A stretch of DNA of 64,000 nt from Albidovulum sediminicola (GCF_025751575.1 NZ_JAOWLA010000009.1:1-64000), one strand, 5' to 3'. Numbered from the stretch's first letter, positions 43,334 through 53,345 are shown. Notes: generated from the letters alone by a model not told the origin. Program-made: numbers and translations.

Positions 43334-44260
43334 ATGACCCTTCGTTCGATCCTGCTTGCCGGCGCCGCCCTTGCCGCCGCGACCCCCGCACTTTCCGAAG
43401 GCTGCGACAGCGTCACCTTCTCCGATGTCGGCTGGACCGACATCACTGCGACAACCGCGGTGACGGCCACGATCCTTGATGCGCTCGGCTATGAGACCGA
43501 CGTGAAGGTGCTGTCGGTCCCGGTGACCTACACCGGCCTTGCCGAAGGCGACATCGACGTGTTCCTCGGCAACTGGATGCCGACGATGGAGGCGGACATC
43601 GCCCCCTACCGCGACGCGGGCACTGTGGACACGGTCCGTGTGAACCTGGTCGGCGCGAAATACACGCTGGCCACGAACGAGGCCGGGGCCGCGATGGGCA
43701 TCGCCGACTTTGCCGACATCGCCGCGAACAAGGATGCGCTGGAGGGCCAGATCTACGGGATCGAGCCGGGCAACGACGGCAACCGCCTGATACTCGACAT
43801 GATCGGGTCGAACGCCTTCGGGCTTGAGGGCTTCGACGTCGTCGAAAGCTCCGAACAGGGGATGCTGGCCGAGGTCGAGAAGCACAACGACGACAACAAG
43901 CCGATCATCTTCCTGGGCTGGGAACCCCACCCGATGAACGCCAACTACAAGATGACCTATCTGTCGGGCGGTGACGACTGGTTCGGCCCGAACTTCGGCG
44001 GCGCGGAAGTCCACACCAACGTGCGGGCGGGCTATATCACCGAATGTGCGAACACCGGCAAGTTGCTGTCGAACCTGGAATTCTCGCTGGCCATGGAAAA
44101 CGAGATCATGGGCGCGATCCTGAACGACGGCGAGGAGCCGGGCGATGCCGCCAAGGCCTGGCTGGCCGCCAATCAGGACGTGCTTGGCCCCTGGCTCGAC
44201 GGGGTGACCACGAAGGATGGCGGCGACGCCATGGCGGCCGTCACGGCGGCGCTTCAGTAA
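43334..44260 (+). CDS. choX: Choline ABC transporter substrate-binding protein
   Basis: A 308-residue periplasmic protein with signal peptide MTLRSILLAGAALAAATPALS. The aromatic cage of ChoX is recognisable: VGWTDITAT (Trp and Asp), GNWMPTM (Trp), AKYTLA (Tyr) and LGWEPHPMN (Trp). This points to choline rather than glycine betaine. It is first in the choXWV operon, with a BetI operator immediately upstream, and is followed by a strong stem-loop. Confidence 0.93.
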   Translation: MTLRSILLAGAALAAATPALSEGCDSVTFSDVGWTDITATTAVTATILDALGYETDVKVLSVPVTYTGLAEGDIDVFLGNWMPTMEADIAPYRDAGTVDTVRVNLVGAKYTLATNEAGAAMGIADFADIAANKDALEGQIYGIEPGNDGNRLILDMIGSNAFGLEGFDVVESSEQGMLAEVEKHNDDNKPIIFLGWEPHPMNANYKMTYLSGGDDWFGPNFGGAEVHTNVRAGYITECANTGKLLSNLEFSLAMENEIMGAILNDGEEPGDAAKAWLAANQDVLGPWLDGVTTKDGGDAMAAVTAALQ

Positions 44261-44287
44261 GGTCCTGCCGGGGCGAAGGCCCCGACC

Positions 44288-44318
44288 GGCGGCGGCGACC
44301 GCAGAAGTCGCCGCCGCC
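44288..44318 (+). other. Strong stem-loop between choX and choW
   Basis: GGCGGCGGCGAC-N7-GTCGCCGCCGCC is a perfect 12-bp stem without a following U-run. Such hairpins after binding-protein genes usually protect the upstream mRNA, giving more binding protein than permease. Confidence 0.7.
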
Positions 44319-44351
44319 CAATGGCCGTGAACGGATAATCGGGGGACAATC

Positions 44352-45212
44352 ATGGACTGGCTGACCAAGATCTGGCTGGGAATCGTCACGGACGAAAAGA
44401 TCCCTGTGGGCAAGCTCGCCAAGGCGATCTTCGACTGGATGAAGGCCAATCTGAAATGGCTGTTCGACGGCATCGCGGAGATGATGGAAAAACTCATCGC
44501 CGCCATCCTGTGGTGCCTTGAGGCACCCCATCCCTTTATCCTGATCGCCCTGGCGGTGGCGCTGACATGGTATCTGCAACGCCGCTGGAAGGTCTGCGTG
44601 CTCGTCGGCCTGGGGTTCCTCTTCATCCTCGACCAGGGCTACTGGGACGAGACGATGGAGAGCCTGACGCTCATCCTCTCCTCCTGCGTCGTTTGCATGG
44701 GCGTGGGCGTGCCCATCGGCATCGCAGCGGCCCACCGGCCGCGGCTTTACGCCGCGATGCAGCCGATCCTCGACCTGATGCAGACGCTGCCAACCTTCGT
44801 CTACCTGATCCCGGCGATCGTCTTCTTCGGGCTGGGCATGGTGCCCGGGCTGATCGCCACGGTGATCTTCGTGGTTCCCGCGCCGATCCGGTTGACCCAC
44901 CTGGGGGTCTCCAATACGCCCACGGCCCTGATCGAGGCGCTGACCGCCTTCGGCGCCACCAAGCGGCAGGTGCTGATCAAGGCGGAACTGCCCTACGCCC
45001 TGCCCCAGATCATGGCCGGGCTGAACCAGACCATCATGCTCTCGCTGTCCATGGTGGTGATCGCGGCGCTGGTCGGGGCCGACGGGCTGGGGGTGCCGGT
45101 CGTGCGCGCCCTGAACTCGGTCAATACGGCGCTGGGATTCGAATCCGGTTTCGTCATCGTGGTCGTGGCCATCGTCCTTGACCGCATGCTGCGCAAGGGA
45201 GACGCGAAATGA
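44352..45212 (+). CDS. choW: Choline ABC transporter permease
   Basis: A 286-residue inner-membrane permease with about six hydrophobic segments. The EAA-loop lies in IEALTAFGATKRQVLIKAEL, and MQTLPTFVYLIPAIVFFGLG is typical for ProW/ChoW. It forms the channel of the choline importer. Its stop overlaps the choV start by four bases. Confidence 0.93.
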   Translation: MDWLTKIWLGIVTDEKIPVGKLAKAIFDWMKANLKWLFDGIAEMMEKLIAAILWCLEAPHPFILIALAVALTWYLQRRWKVCVLVGLGFLFILDQGYWDETMESLTLILSSCVVCMGVGVPIGIAAAHRPRLYAAMQPILDLMQTLPTFVYLIPAIVFFGLGMVPGLIATVIFVVPAPIRLTHLGVSNTPTALIEALTAFGATKRQVLIKAELPYALPQIMAGLNQTIMLSLSMVVIAALVGADGLGVPVVRALNSVNTALGFESGFVIVVVAIVLDRMLRKGDAK

Positions 45213-46252
45213 ACGCCGCGCCCGAAATCGCCGTCGAGTTCGACAAGGTCAACATCGTCTTCGGCGATCACCCAGAACGCGCCCTGCCGCTGATGGACCA
45301 GGGGCTTTCCCGCTCCGAGATCCAACAGAAGACCGGGCAGATCCTGGGCGTCCACGACTGCTCTCTCACCGTCGCGAAGGGAGAGATCCTGGTGCTGATG
45401 GGCCTGTCCGGCTCGGGTAAGTCGACGCTCCTGCGGGCGGTCAACGGGCTGAACCCCGTCTGCCGGGGGGCGGTCACCGTTCATGACGACGGCTGGAGCT
45501 GCGAGATCGGAAGCGCCGGGCGCGAAGACCTGCTGAAGGTGCGCCGGGAATGCGTGGCGATGGTCTTTCAGCAGTTCGGCCTGCTTCCCTGGCGCACCGT
45601 GCGCGAAAACGTGGGCCTCGGACTCGAACTCGCGGGGATGGAGCCCGCGCAGATGCGCGAGCGCGTTGATGCGCAACTGGCGCTGGTCGGCTTGTCGGAA
45701 CGCGCCGACGCCAAGGTGGGCGAGCTTTCGGGCGGCATGCAGCAGCGCGTGGGCCTGGCCCGCGCCTTCGTCACCGAAGCGCCGATCCTGCTGATGGACG
45801 AGCCCTTCTCGGCCCTCGACCCGCTGATCCGTACCCGGCTTCAGGACGAATTGCTGGAGCTTCAGCAGAAGCTTCAGCGCACGATCATCTTCGTCAGCCA
45901 CGACCTCGACGAGGCCTTCAAGATCGGCAACCGCATCGCACTGATGGAGGGCGGGCGCATCGTCCAGTGCGGCACCGCGCGGGAGATCATCGCGAACCCG
46001 GTTTCGGACTACGTCGCCGATTTCGTGAACCACATGAACCCGCTCTCGGTCCTGACCGCACGCGATGCGGTCGAACCGACGCCGAACGCCATTCCCACCG
46101 CCGGGCGCACCGACATCGACACGCCCATCAAGGACGTGATGGCCCAGCTCAAGGACGAGACGCGCGCGCTCGAGGTGGTCGAACACGGGCAGATCGTCGG
46201 GCAGGTGTCGCGCCGTACCGTCATCGCCCGGCTCTTGGACCCGCGCGGCTAA
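45209..46252 (+). CDS. choV: Choline ABC transporter ATP-binding protein
   Basis: A 347-residue ABC ATPase. Walker A is GLSGSGKST (about residue 70), the signature LSGGMQQRVG, Walker B LLMDEPFSALD. The N-terminal extension RALPLMDQGLSRSEIQQKTG is characteristic of ChoV. The C-terminal 50 residues look like half of a CBS domain. It overlaps choW by ATGA. Energises choline uptake. Confidence 0.94.
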   Translation: MNAAPEIAVEFDKVNIVFGDHPERALPLMDQGLSRSEIQQKTGQILGVHDCSLTVAKGEILVLMGLSGSGKSTLLRAVNGLNPVCRGAVTVHDDGWSCEIGSAGREDLLKVRRECVAMVFQQFGLLPWRTVRENVGLGLELAGMEPAQMRERVDAQLALVGLSERADAKVGELSGGMQQRVGLARAFVTEAPILLMDEPFSALDPLIRTRLQDELLELQQKLQRTIIFVSHDLDEAFKIGNRIALMEGGRIVQCGTAREIIANPVSDYVADFVNHMNPLSVLTARDAVEPTPNAIPTAGRTDIDTPIKDVMAQLKDETRALEVVEHGQIVGQVSRRTVIARLLDPRG

Positions 46253-46267
46253 GACGGGACAGGCCGG

Positions 46268-47173
46268 CTAAAGCCGCGCCGCCTCGGGGGCGGGCGGCGT
46301 CACGCGGCGGCGCAAGCGCGCCTCGCGGTATGTCATGTAGCTGATCGCGCCGATGATCATGCCGCCCCCGGCCAAGACATAGGGATCGACCGCCTCGCCG
46401 AATGCGAGCGCGCCCATCAGCGTCGCCCAGACAAGTTGCAGGAAGGTCACCGGCTGCGTCACCGTCAACGGCGCCGCCGCGAAGGCCCGCGTCATGGTGT
46501 AATGGCCAAGGGTTGCGAAGACCGCCACGATGCCGAGCCAAAAGAGTTGCTCCATCGTCGGCGTGATCCAGACCACGGCGGCGAAGGGCGCAAGGCCGAT
46601 CGTCACGGTCAGAGACAGGAAGGCCACCAGCGCTACAGGCCGCACCATGCCCGAAAGCTGCTTGGCAAGCAGGTAGGAGGTGCCGAAGAACACCGCCGCG
46701 CCCAGTTGCGCCCAGTGGCCTGGCGTGATCTCCCTCAGGCCCGGGCGCAGCACCACGATCGCACCCAGAAGCGCGACCCCGATCGCGGCGATCCGCCTGA
46801 GCGCGATCTGCTCGCCCAGGAACAGCGCCGCCCCGGCGGTTACCACGATCGGGTTGAGGTAGCCGATCGCCGTCACCTCCGCCAACGGGATGCGAGCCAT
46901 GGCGAAGAACCACAGCATCACGGCCATCGTGTGCAGCGCGCCCCGGCCCAGGACCAGCGGCAGGGCCGCGCGCGGCAGCCCCGTGCGGACCGCCAGCACC
47001 AGCGAAGGCGCCAGGAACAGAAGGCCGAACGCAAAGCGGATGAAAGCGCCTTCGGCCGCCGGAAGATCGGTGCCAAGGTGCCGGACCGTTGCGGTCACGG
47101 CAACGAAGCTCAGCCCGGTCACGAACATCCAGGCGATCCCCGCCAGGGGGCTGTTGGCATCAGAGGACGACAT
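46268..47173 (-). CDS. EamA/DMT-superfamily transporter
   Basis: A 301-residue protein with ten hydrophobic segments in two EamA repeats. GRGALHTMAVMLWFFAMARI and LTVTQPVTFLQLVWATLMGAL close the repeats. Related proteins export metabolites such as S-adenosylmethionine or amino acids, but the cargo is unknown. It is convergent with choV (15 bases apart). ATG 47173 is chosen from an upstream alternative at 47191; neither has a strong ribosome-binding site. Confidence 0.87.
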   Translation of the reverse strand: MSSSDANSPLAGIAWMFVTGLSFVAVTATVRHLGTDLPAAEGAFIRFAFGLLFLAPSLVLAVRTGLPRAALPLVLGRGALHTMAVMLWFFAMARIPLAEVTAIGYLNPIVVTAGAALFLGEQIALRRIAAIGVALLGAIVVLRPGLREITPGHWAQLGAAVFFGTSYLLAKQLSGMVRPVALVAFLSLTVTIGLAPFAAVVWITPTMEQLFWLGIVAVFATLGHYTMTRAFAAAPLTVTQPVTFLQLVWATLMGALAFGEAVDPYVLAGGGMIIGAISYMTYREARLRRRVTPPAPEAARL

Positions 47174-47209
47174 GGCGCGACATGACAGCAAAAGCGCGGG
47201 GGCCGCAAG

Positions 47210-47812
47210 TCACCCCGTCGCAAGCCGCCACGCGATCGACCACATGACGAGCGCGATCAGAAGGTCAAGCAGCCGCCACGCCCCGGGCCTAGCGAAGAGC
47301 GGCTGCAAAAGCCGCGCGCCGTAGCCCAGCGTAAAGAAGAAGAGGAAAGAGGCTGCTGCGGCCCCGAGCCCGAAAGCCACCCCCTGGCCCGGATACTGCG
47401 CCGAGACCGCCCCCAGGAAGACCACCGTGTCCAGCCAGGCGTGCGGATTGAGCCAGGTCATGGCCGCGACCGTCGCAAGGGTCGGCAGCAAAGCCGCCCC
47501 GCTGGAGCCGTCCACGCGCAGCGCCTGCCCGCCACGCCAGGCCTGCCAGGCCGCCCGCGCGCCGTAGGCGATCAGGAAGCAGGTGCCGCCCCAAAGCAGC
47601 GCCGGACCGAGCCATGGCGTGGCGTCGCGGGCCAGGCCGAAGCTTGAAACGCCAATCCCGATCAGCAGCGAGTCCGAGACCGCGCAAAAGAGGACCACCG
47701 CGAAGACATGCTCCCGCCGCAGCCCCTGCCGCAGCACCAAGGCGTTCTGGGCGCCGATCGCGAGGATCAGCCCGAGCCCAAGCTGGAAGCCGGCGATGAA
47801 GGGCGCTTGCAT
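47210..47812 (-). CDS. LysE/ArgO-family amino acid exporter
   Basis: A 200-residue membrane protein with six hydrophobic segments. LGLILAIGAQNALVLRQGL and TWLNPHAWLDTVVFLG are the LysE/ArgO signatures. It probably exports basic amino acids, classically arginine or lysine, in exchange for protons. It lies on the same strand as the DMT transporter, 36 bases upstream. No LysG/ArgP regulator gene is adjacent. Confidence 0.9.
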   Translation of the reverse strand: MQAPFIAGFQLGLGLILAIGAQNALVLRQGLRREHVFAVVLFCAVSDSLLIGIGVSSFGLARDATPWLGPALLWGGTCFLIAYGARAAWQAWRGGQALRVDGSSGAALLPTLATVAAMTWLNPHAWLDTVVFLGAVSAQYPGQGVAFGLGAAAASFLFFFTLGYGARLLQPLFARPGAWRLLDLLIALVMWSIAWRLATG

Positions 47813-47924
47813 GTGATCCCCTGAAAACCTACCCGCCCCGGGGCCCGGACCGACTTGCGCCGCCGCTACCCCCAAACTGAAACGGGGCCGTCGCCGGCCC
47901 CGCTCGATCGTCCTGTCCGCGCGC

Positions 47925-48668
47925 TTACGCCAGTTGGGCGGCGACCTCGTCGGGAACGTCGAAGTTGTGGGTCACGGTCTGCACGTCGTCATCCTCTTCG
48001 AGCAGGTCGACCAGGCGCATCAGCTTCTGCGCGGTCTCCAGGTCGACGACGGTGCGGCTTTGCGGCTTCCAGATCAGCTTGGACTCGGTCGACTCGCCCA
48101 GGATCTCCTCCAGCTTGTCGGAGACCGCCGACAGGTCCTCGACCTGGCAGTAGATCCAGTGGCCGTCCTCGTCGGATTCGACATCGTCGGCGCCTGCGTC
48201 GAGCGCCGCCATCATCACCGTGTCGGCATCACCGGCAGAGGCGGGGTAGGAAATCTCGCCCACCCGGTCGAAGCTGTGGCTGACCGAGCCGGTCTGGCCG
48301 AGGTTGCCGCCGCACTTCGTGAAGTAGCTGCGTACGTTCGACGCGGTGCGGTTCAGGTTGTCGGTCATCGCCTCGACGATGATCGCGATCCCGTTGACGC
48401 CGTAACCCTCGTAGCGGATTTCGGTATAGTCCTCGGCATCGCCGCCCAGCGATTTCTTGATCGCGCGGTCGATTACGTCCTTCGGGCAGGACACGGCCTT
48501 GGCCGCCTTTACCGCCAGGCGCAGGCGTGGGTTCTTGTCCGGGTCAGGGTCACCCATCTTCGCGGCGACGGTGATTTCCTTCGCCAGTTTCGAAAACAGC
48601 TTCGAGCGTGCCGCATCCTGCCGCCCCTTGCGGTGCTGGATGTTGGCCCATTTTGAATGGCCCGCCAT
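47925..48668 (-). CDS. YebC/PmpR family protein
   Basis: A 247-residue protein starting [20 protein letters not shown]. This opening and [18 protein letters not shown] are YebC signatures. The family has been described as transcription regulators and, more recently, as ribosome-associated factors easing stalls at proline runs. Length is standard. GGAGAAGG lies just before the ATG. Confidence 0.95.
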   Translation of the reverse strand: MAGHSKWANIQHRKGRQDAARSKLFSKLAKEITVAAKMGDPDPDKNPRLRLAVKAAKAVSCPKDVIDRAIKKSLGGDAEDYTEIRYEGYGVNGIAIIVEAMTDNLNRTASNVRSYFTKCGGNLGQTGSVSHSFDRVGEISYPASAGDADTVMMAALDAGADDVESDEDGHWIYCQVEDLSAVSDKLEEILGESTESKLIWKPQSRTVVDLETAQKLMRLVDLLEEDDDVQTVTHNFDVPDEVAAQLA

Positions 48669-48816
48669 GACCTTCTCCGTCGGAATTTCTCGCGCGCCTC
48701 TATATGTCAGGCAGGAGGGGGGCCGCAACCCCGCTGAGCACGCGCGCCGCTGCACCCCCGGCTCGGCCCTTGCCCGGAACCCCGGGGACGGGTTCTATGG
48801 GGGCAGGAGGCGCCTG

Positions 48817-50586
48817 ATGTCCCAAGATCAGATCATTCTTTTCGCCCTCTTCGCGCTGGTCTTCGCGGCGCTGATCTCGGGGCGGTGGCGCTACGACGCG
48901 GTGGCCTTCGCCGCGCTTCTGGCGGGCGTCCTTCTGGGTGTCGTGCCCGCCGCCTCGGCGTTCGAGGGGTTCGGCCATCCCGCGACCCTGGTCGTCGCGC
49001 TTGTCCTCGTGGTCTCCGCCGGGCTGACGCGGGCGGGCGTGGTGATGATGATCACACGCCGCTTCATCCGGCCCGGCCGAAAACTAGGGGGCCATATCGC
49101 GATGATGGGCGCGATCGGCGGCGTGCTGTCGGCCTTCATGAACAATGTCGCGGCCCTGGCGATCCTGATGCCCGTCGATGTCTCCTCGGCCCGGCAGGAG
49201 GGCCGCGCGCCAGGGCGCTCGCTGATGCCGCTTTCCTTCGCGACAATCCTCGGGGGGATGGTCACGCTGATCGGCACGCCGCCCAACATCATCGTTGCCG
49301 CCATCCGGCAGGATGCCCTGGGCGCCTCGTTTTCGATGTTCGACTTCAGCCCCGTCGGCAGCGTGGTCGCGCTGGCGGGGCTCGTGTTCGTCGCGCTGAT
49401 CGGTTGGCGCATGATCCCCGCCCGCGAAGAGCGCGCGGCCCCGGCGGAACTTTCCGCCTTCGTGGCCGAGCTGGTGATCCCGGACGACGCCAGGATCGCG
49501 GGCAAACCGCTCGGCGCGCTCCAGGAAGAGGCCGACCGCGCGGGCGCCATCCTGGTGGCGGTCATCCGCGACGGGCGCGCGCGGCGCAGCCCCACGGCGG
49601 AGATGGAGCTTCTTGCCGGTGACGTCATCCGGCTTGAGGCCGGGTCAGAGGCGCTGGACACGCTCCGGGCGGGGCTGGGCCTCGACTTCGCCGATCACCG
49701 CCGCAAGCACTACCTCGAGGCTGAAAAGGCAGGGCTCGTCCTGGTGCAGGCCGCCGTGCCGGCGGGCGCCCGGATCGTCGGCAAGAGCGCGGAATCGGTC
49801 GGGCTGATCTGGCGCCGAGGCACGGCGCTGATGGGGATCTCGCGGCAGGGCCGCGCGGTCAGCGGACCGCTGCGCAAGGCCACGATCCGCGCGGGCGACG
49901 TGCTGCTGCTTCTGGCGCCCCGCGACAGTGCCGCGCGGGTCATCGACTGGCTGGGCTGCCTTCCAATGGCCGAGGGCAACCGCCCCGTGACCCGCCCGGA
50001 CCAGACCGCCGCGGCGGTCGGCATCTTCGCCTTGGCGGTCCTTGCGGCGAGCCTTGGGTTTGTGGATCTGCCCGTGGCGCTGGGCTGCGTCGTGGCGGGC
50101 TACGTGGGTTATCGCATCCTGCCGCTGGCCGAGGTCTATGACCAGATCGAGTGGCCGGTCATCGTTCTGCTGGGCTCCATGATCCCGCTGGGCGCGGCGC
50201 TGGAAACCTCCGGCGGCACGGAACTGATCGCATCCGGCCTGATCCGGCTCAGTGCGGGGGCGCCCGCATGGGTCGCGGTCGGGCTCCTGATGGTGGTCAC
50301 GATGACGCTCTCGGATGTGCTCAACAACACCGCGACCGCGATCGTGGCCGCCCCGGTGGGAATCGCGATGGCCGAAGCCCTGGGCGCATCGCCCGACCCG
50401 TTCCTGATGGCGGTCGCGGTCGCTGCGTCCTGCGCGTTCCTCACCCCCATCGGCCACAAGAACAACATGCTGATCCTTGGCCCCGGCCAATATCACTTCG
50501 GGGACTACTGGCGCATGGGCCTGCCGCTGGAGGTGATCGTCATCGCGGTGGGCCTGCCCGCCATTCTGGTCTTCTGGCCGCTCTGA
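48817..50586 (+). CDS. SLC13/DASS-type transporter with two TrkA-C domains
   Basis: A 589-residue membrane protein. The first hydrophobic block (residues about 5-210) includes AFMNNVAALAILMPVDV and GTPPNIIVA. Two RCK_C/TrkA-C domains occupy residues about 220-390 (IAGKPLGALQEEADRAGAIL; IVGKSAESVGLIWRRG). The second membrane block includes SDVLNNTATAIVAAPVGIA. The architecture matches DASS-family anion symporters for sulfate or dicarboxylates. AGGAGG is six bases from the ATG. It converges on a second such gene, with six bases between stops. Confidence 0.87.
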   Translation: MSQDQIILFALFALVFAALISGRWRYDAVAFAALLAGVLLGVVPAASAFEGFGHPATLVVALVLVVSAGLTRAGVVMMITRRFIRPGRKLGGHIAMMGAIGGVLSAFMNNVAALAILMPVDVSSARQEGRAPGRSLMPLSFATILGGMVTLIGTPPNIIVAAIRQDALGASFSMFDFSPVGSVVALAGLVFVALIGWRMIPAREERAAPAELSAFVAELVIPDDARIAGKPLGALQEEADRAGAILVAVIRDGRARRSPTAEMELLAGDVIRLEAGSEALDTLRAGLGLDFADHRRKHYLEAEKAGLVLVQAAVPAGARIVGKSAESVGLIWRRGTALMGISRQGRAVSGPLRKATIRAGDVLLLLAPRDSAARVIDWLGCLPMAEGNRPVTRPDQTAAAVGIFALAVLAASLGFVDLPVALGCVVAGYVGYRILPLAEVYDQIEWPVIVLLGSMIPLGAALETSGGTELIASGLIRLSAGAPAWVAVGLLMVVTMTLSDVLNNTATAIVAAPVGIAMAEALGASPDPFLMAVAVAASCAFLTPIGHKNNMLILGPGQYHFGDYWRMGLPLEVIVIAVGLPAILVFWPL

Positions 50587-50592
50587 GGCGGC

Positions 50593-52371
50593 TCAGAAGT
50601 CGTAAAGCAGCGGCACGACGATCGTGCAGACCATGGCCGAGATCAGGTTCATCGGCAGGCCGAAGCGGACGAAGTCGGTGAAGCGATAGCCGCCGGGGCC
50701 GTAGACCAGCGTGTTTGTCTGGTAGCCGATCGGCGTGGCGAATGCCGCCGAGGCGCCGATCATCACGGTCACGATCAGCGGCCGCGCATCGACGCCCATC
50801 GTCTGCGCCAGGCCGATGACGACCGGGGTGATGATCACCGCGACCGCGTTGTTGGAGATGATCTCGGTCAGGACCGAGGTCGCGACATAGACGCAGAAGA
50901 CCAGCGCGAAGGGTGGCAGGTCCTGAAGGATGGGCGCGGCACGGGTCACGACCATGTCGACCGCGCCCGAATGCTCCAGCCCGCCCCCCACCGCCAGCAT
51001 CCCGAACAAAAGCCCCAGAAGCCGCCCATCGACAGAGGCAAAGGCCTCGTCCGCGTCGATGCAGCCGGTGACAAGCACGATGGCGACGCCCACGAAGGCC
51101 AAAAGCTGAATGGGCGCGATGTCGAGCGCGGCCAGAAGCACCACGCCGGCAAGCACGGCGATCACGATGGGCGCATGCCCGCGCCGGTAGGCGCGCTGGG
51201 ACGGGCGGCCCACATCGACAAGCTCCATGTCGGAGGCCAGGCGGGAAATATCCTCGGGCGCGCCTTCCAGCAGAAGCGTGTCGCCCACCTGCACGATCAG
51301 GTCGTCAAGCTGGCGGCCGATGTTCTGGTTCCGGCGGTGGACCGCCAGCGGATAGACCCCGTAGCGCCGCCGCAGGCGCATCGAGCCCAGGGACCGGCCG
51401 ACCATGTGGCAGCCCTGGGTGATCAGGACCTCCACCGTTTCGGTCTGGACCGAGGACAGCTTGTCCACCATGCGGACCTGCTTGCTGGACTGAAGGCCCA
51501 GGATCTCGGACATCGGCGTGCGCAGGACGACCCGGTCGCCCGCCTGCAACTGGACCGAGCGCAGATCCCGCCGCAACGAAAGATCGCCGCGCAGCACATC
51601 GACCACGCGCACGTTACCACGCTTGAAGATGTCGACCTCGTCCAACGTCTGGCCCAGAAGCTCGGACTCCTCCGGCACCGCGACCTCGGTGAAGAACTTC
51701 ATCTTCGAGCGATCGGCCAACAGGGCCGACATCGAATCCCGCGTCGGCAGAAGCCTGCGCGAAAAGATCCCGATATAGGTGAGCCCCGCGATCGCCACGC
51801 AGATCCCGAGCGGCGTGATCTCGAAGATCCCGAAGGGCTGAAGCCCCCGTGCGCGGGCCACGCCATCGACGACAAGGTTGGTGGAGGTGCCGATCATCGT
51901 GATCGTCCCGCCGAGGATCGTCATGTAGCTGAGCGGGATCAGCATCTTCGAGGGCGCCACCGCAAGCTTCTTCGACAGCGTGATGAAGATCGGGATCATC
52001 ACGACGACAAGCGGCGTGTTGTTCACGACGGCCGAAAGCCCGGTCACCAGCAGCCCTACGCTGACCAGCGTGCGGACCGGGTGTTTTTCGACATTCCGGG
52101 CCGCGACCGTGCTCAGCGTTTCGAGGGCCCCGGTCCGGACCAGCGCGCCGACGATGATGAACATGGCCGCGATTGTCCAGGGCGCGTTGTTCGACAGCAC
52201 CGCCTCGACATCGGCGTAGGGAAGGATGCCCAGTACCAGCATCACCGCCGCGCCGCCGATCGCCACGACCTCGACCGGAAAGGTTTCGCGAACGAACATG
52301 ATGAGCATCGCAAGAAGGATACCCATGGAAATGAAGGCTTCTGCGGTTTGGGGAAGATCGAGGTCGAACAT
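50593..52371 (-). CDS. SLC13/DASS-type transporter with two TrkA-C domains (second copy)
   Basis: A 592-residue relative of the convergent neighbour. TGLSAVVNNTPLVVVMIPIF and GTSTNLVVDGVARARGL form the first anion-binding half. TrkA-C domains lie at residues about 220-370. EIISNNAVAVIITPVVIGLA is the mirrored second half. GGAG precedes the tandem ATGs at 52374 and 52371. The inverted pair could have arisen by duplication, but the sequences are well diverged. Confidence 0.87.
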   Translation of the reverse strand: MFDLDLPQTAEAFISMGILLAMLIMFVRETFPVEVVAIGGAAVMLVLGILPYADVEAVLSNNAPWTIAAMFIIVGALVRTGALETLSTVAARNVEKHPVRTLVSVGLLVTGLSAVVNNTPLVVVMIPIFITLSKKLAVAPSKMLIPLSYMTILGGTITMIGTSTNLVVDGVARARGLQPFGIFEITPLGICVAIAGLTYIGIFSRRLLPTRDSMSALLADRSKMKFFTEVAVPEESELLGQTLDEVDIFKRGNVRVVDVLRGDLSLRRDLRSVQLQAGDRVVLRTPMSEILGLQSSKQVRMVDKLSSVQTETVEVLITQGCHMVGRSLGSMRLRRRYGVYPLAVHRRNQNIGRQLDDLIVQVGDTLLLEGAPEDISRLASDMELVDVGRPSQRAYRRGHAPIVIAVLAGVVLLAALDIAPIQLLAFVGVAIVLVTGCIDADEAFASVDGRLLGLLFGMLAVGGGLEHSGAVDMVVTRAAPILQDLPPFALVFCVYVATSVLTEIISNNAVAVIITPVVIGLAQTMGVDARPLIVTVMIGASAAFATPIGYQTNTLVYGPGGYRFTDFVRFGLPMNLISAMVCTIVVPLLYDF

Positions 52372-52443
52372 CATGTCTCCGGACCGTATGGCTTGAGCCA
52401 TACAGAAACGCGAAGCGCAATCAAGCGCGCTCGTCTCAATTGC

Positions 52444-53256
52444 TCACGGGAAGGCTTGTTCAAGCCGGCCGCCGAGCCGGATCATGCGGATCTTTTGCGC
52501 AAGCCCCGTCCGGTCATCGGTTTCGACATAGACGCCCGACAGCGTCGCCTCACCATTCGCGGGGCTGAAGCGTTCCTTGACCATGCCGGTGACGAAGCGG
52601 CGCATGGGCTCCAGCTTCTCCATCCCGATCACGGAATTGTAGTCGCCGCACATCCCCGCATCGGTGAGGTAACCGGTTCCACCCAGCAGCACCTGCGCGT
52701 CCCCGGTCGGCACATGGGTGTGGGTGCCCACCACCAGGCTCGCGCGTCCGTCGCACCAGTGGCCCACGGCCATCTTCTCGCTCGTCGCCTCGGCGTGGAA
52801 ATCGACGATGGCCGCCTGCACCGCGCCGCCAAGGGGATGGGCGCGCAGGACGGAATCGAGGGCCGAGAACGGATCGTCGAAGGGGCGCTTCATGAAGACC
52901 TGGCCCAGCGCCTGCGCGACCAGGACCTTCTGCCCGCCCGCCGCGGTGAAGACCCGCGCGCCCTTGCCCGGCGCGGTACGGGCGTAGTTCAGCGGTCTCA
53001 GGATGCGCGGCTCATTCTCGATGAAGGACAGCATATCCTTCTGGTCGAAGGCGTGGTCGCCCAGCGTCACGCAATCGGCCCCGGCCGTCAGCAGCGCCTT
53101 GGCGTGTTCGGCCGAAAGCCCCGCGCCGGAGGTGGCATTTTCCCCGTTCACCACGACGAAGTCGAGGCCCCAGTCCGCCCGGAGCGCCTTGAGCCGCCCC
53201 GAGACCGCCGCGCGGCCCGCGCGGCCCATCACATCGCCAAGAAAAAGAAGTTTCAT
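52444..53256 (-). CDS. YmdB-family metallophosphoesterase
   Basis: A 270-residue calcineurin-like phosphodiesterase starting MKLLFLGDVMGRAGRAAVSG. GDVMGR, VVVNGENATSG, TLGDHAFDQKD and VGTHTHVPTGDAQVL provide the metal ligands. YmdB of Bacillus hydrolyses 2',3'-cyclic nucleotides. In alphaproteobacteria it commonly follows the 5-formyl-THF cyclo-ligase gene, as here. Same strand as mgtE and the cyclo-ligase. Confidence 0.92.
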   Translation of the reverse strand: MKLLFLGDVMGRAGRAAVSGRLKALRADWGLDFVVVNGENATSGAGLSAEHAKALLTAGADCVTLGDHAFDQKDMLSFIENEPRILRPLNYARTAPGKGARVFTAAGGQKVLVAQALGQVFMKRPFDDPFSALDSVLRAHPLGGAVQAAIVDFHAEATSEKMAVGHWCDGRASLVVGTHTHVPTGDAQVLLGGTGYLTDAGMCGDYNSVIGMEKLEPMRRFVTGMVKERFSPANGEATLSGVYVETDDRTGLAQKIRMIRLGGRLEQAFP

Positions 53257-53345
53257 GCCCCCTGACTAAGGCCGCCGTCACGGAAGGGCAAGCGTGCTTC
53301 GCCTGTCCCGGCGAGGACGGCCGGGACAGCGACGGGACGTGGGGA

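Noticed and set aside
50971-53265. 764-codon plus-strand frame over the second SLC13 gene and ymdB
   Set aside because: His/Arg/Asp-rich translation typical of antisense frames; both genes beneath are certain.
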